Notes under the pieces: generated by a model | The model's input: only the letters and a program-made list of their open reading frames with translations | What the model was told of the DNA's origin: nothing | The model's database searches: none | Shown here: positions 63,983 to 64,000 of the stretch, piece after piece | Position numbering within the stretch: the stretch's first letter is position 1 | Layout: every line of letters begins with the position of its first letter | Position numbers and translations under genes: made by a program | From: Glycomyces lechevalierae | GTDB taxonomy: Bacteria; Actinomycetota; Actinomycetes; Mycobacteriales; Micromonosporaceae | Assembly: GCF_027622945.1 (NCBI RefSeq) | Contig: NZ_JAPZVQ010000003.1 | Span: 263,422 to 327,421 of the forward strand | Reading direction: 5' to 3' | DNA: 64,000 nt

Positions 63983-64000
63983 TACCGCGGTGGGGGCACA

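Overview
The window is high-GC DNA typical of a filamentous or mycelial actinomycete. It shows heavy GTG/TTG start use, third-position GC bias, and the gene orders glmU-prs-rplY-pth, argS-lysA-hom-thrC-thrB-rho-rpmE-prfA-prmC and atpBEFHAGD. It also carries DUF3105, DUF305, DUF3515 and type VII-secretion-like genes. A member of the Glycomycetales/Micromonosporales side of Actinomycetia is my inference, not something the sequence proves. I saw no rRNA, tRNA, CRISPR array, transposase or prophage gene.

Layout. 1-340: edge of a YefM/YoeB-type toxin-antitoxin locus that looks frameshifted. 401-4637 (minus): xylose/pentose-type ABC transporter (binding lipoprotein, ATPase, permease) with its ROK repressor. 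4816-8785: glmU, prs, rplY, pth. 8888-10390: polyprenyl-phosphate sugar-1-P transferase. 10626-13433 and 13740-16134: two groups of type VII (ESX/WXG100-like) secretion-associated genes without any core machinery; the second ends in a probable RNase-type toxin tail and a CPCC-family immunity protein. 16306-16845: unrecognised gene. 17017-20092: cysQ, cysD, cysN. 20239-24745: a PD-(D/E)XK-like protein, a YjbR/MmcQ protein, a tail-anchored protein, DUF305 and two tandem DUF3105 proteins.

24850-44790 is a long plus-strand housekeeping block: argS-lysA-hom-thrC-thrB (lysine/threonine branch of the aspartate family), rho with a ~520-nt leader, rpmE, prfA-prmC-sua5-phosphatase, then the F1Fo ATP synthase genes. 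The ATP synthase operon stops at atpD: the epsilon gene atpC, expected next, is not in the window. In its place are a terminator and a two-gene cassette (XRE-ImmA/IrrE metallopeptidase plus PIN-like protein) bounded by two nearly identical hairpin terminators.

46731-59140 is an exopolysaccharide cluster: GT2, two sulfotransferases, a WecG/TagA-type transferase, methyltransferase, flippase, APH-like kinase, O-antigen-ligase/polymerase, a Wzz protein with a degenerate tyrosine-kinase P-loop, and a secreted GH26-like hydrolase. It could make a sulfated surface glycan, and the cysQDN genes and the transferase at 8888 could plausibly feed it. 59190-63928 returns to housekeeping genes (DNA glycosylase, DUF3515, AsnC-like domain protein, thiL, rpmB) and includes an 18-copy perfect heptamer tandem array, ending with a proline-rich membrane protein.
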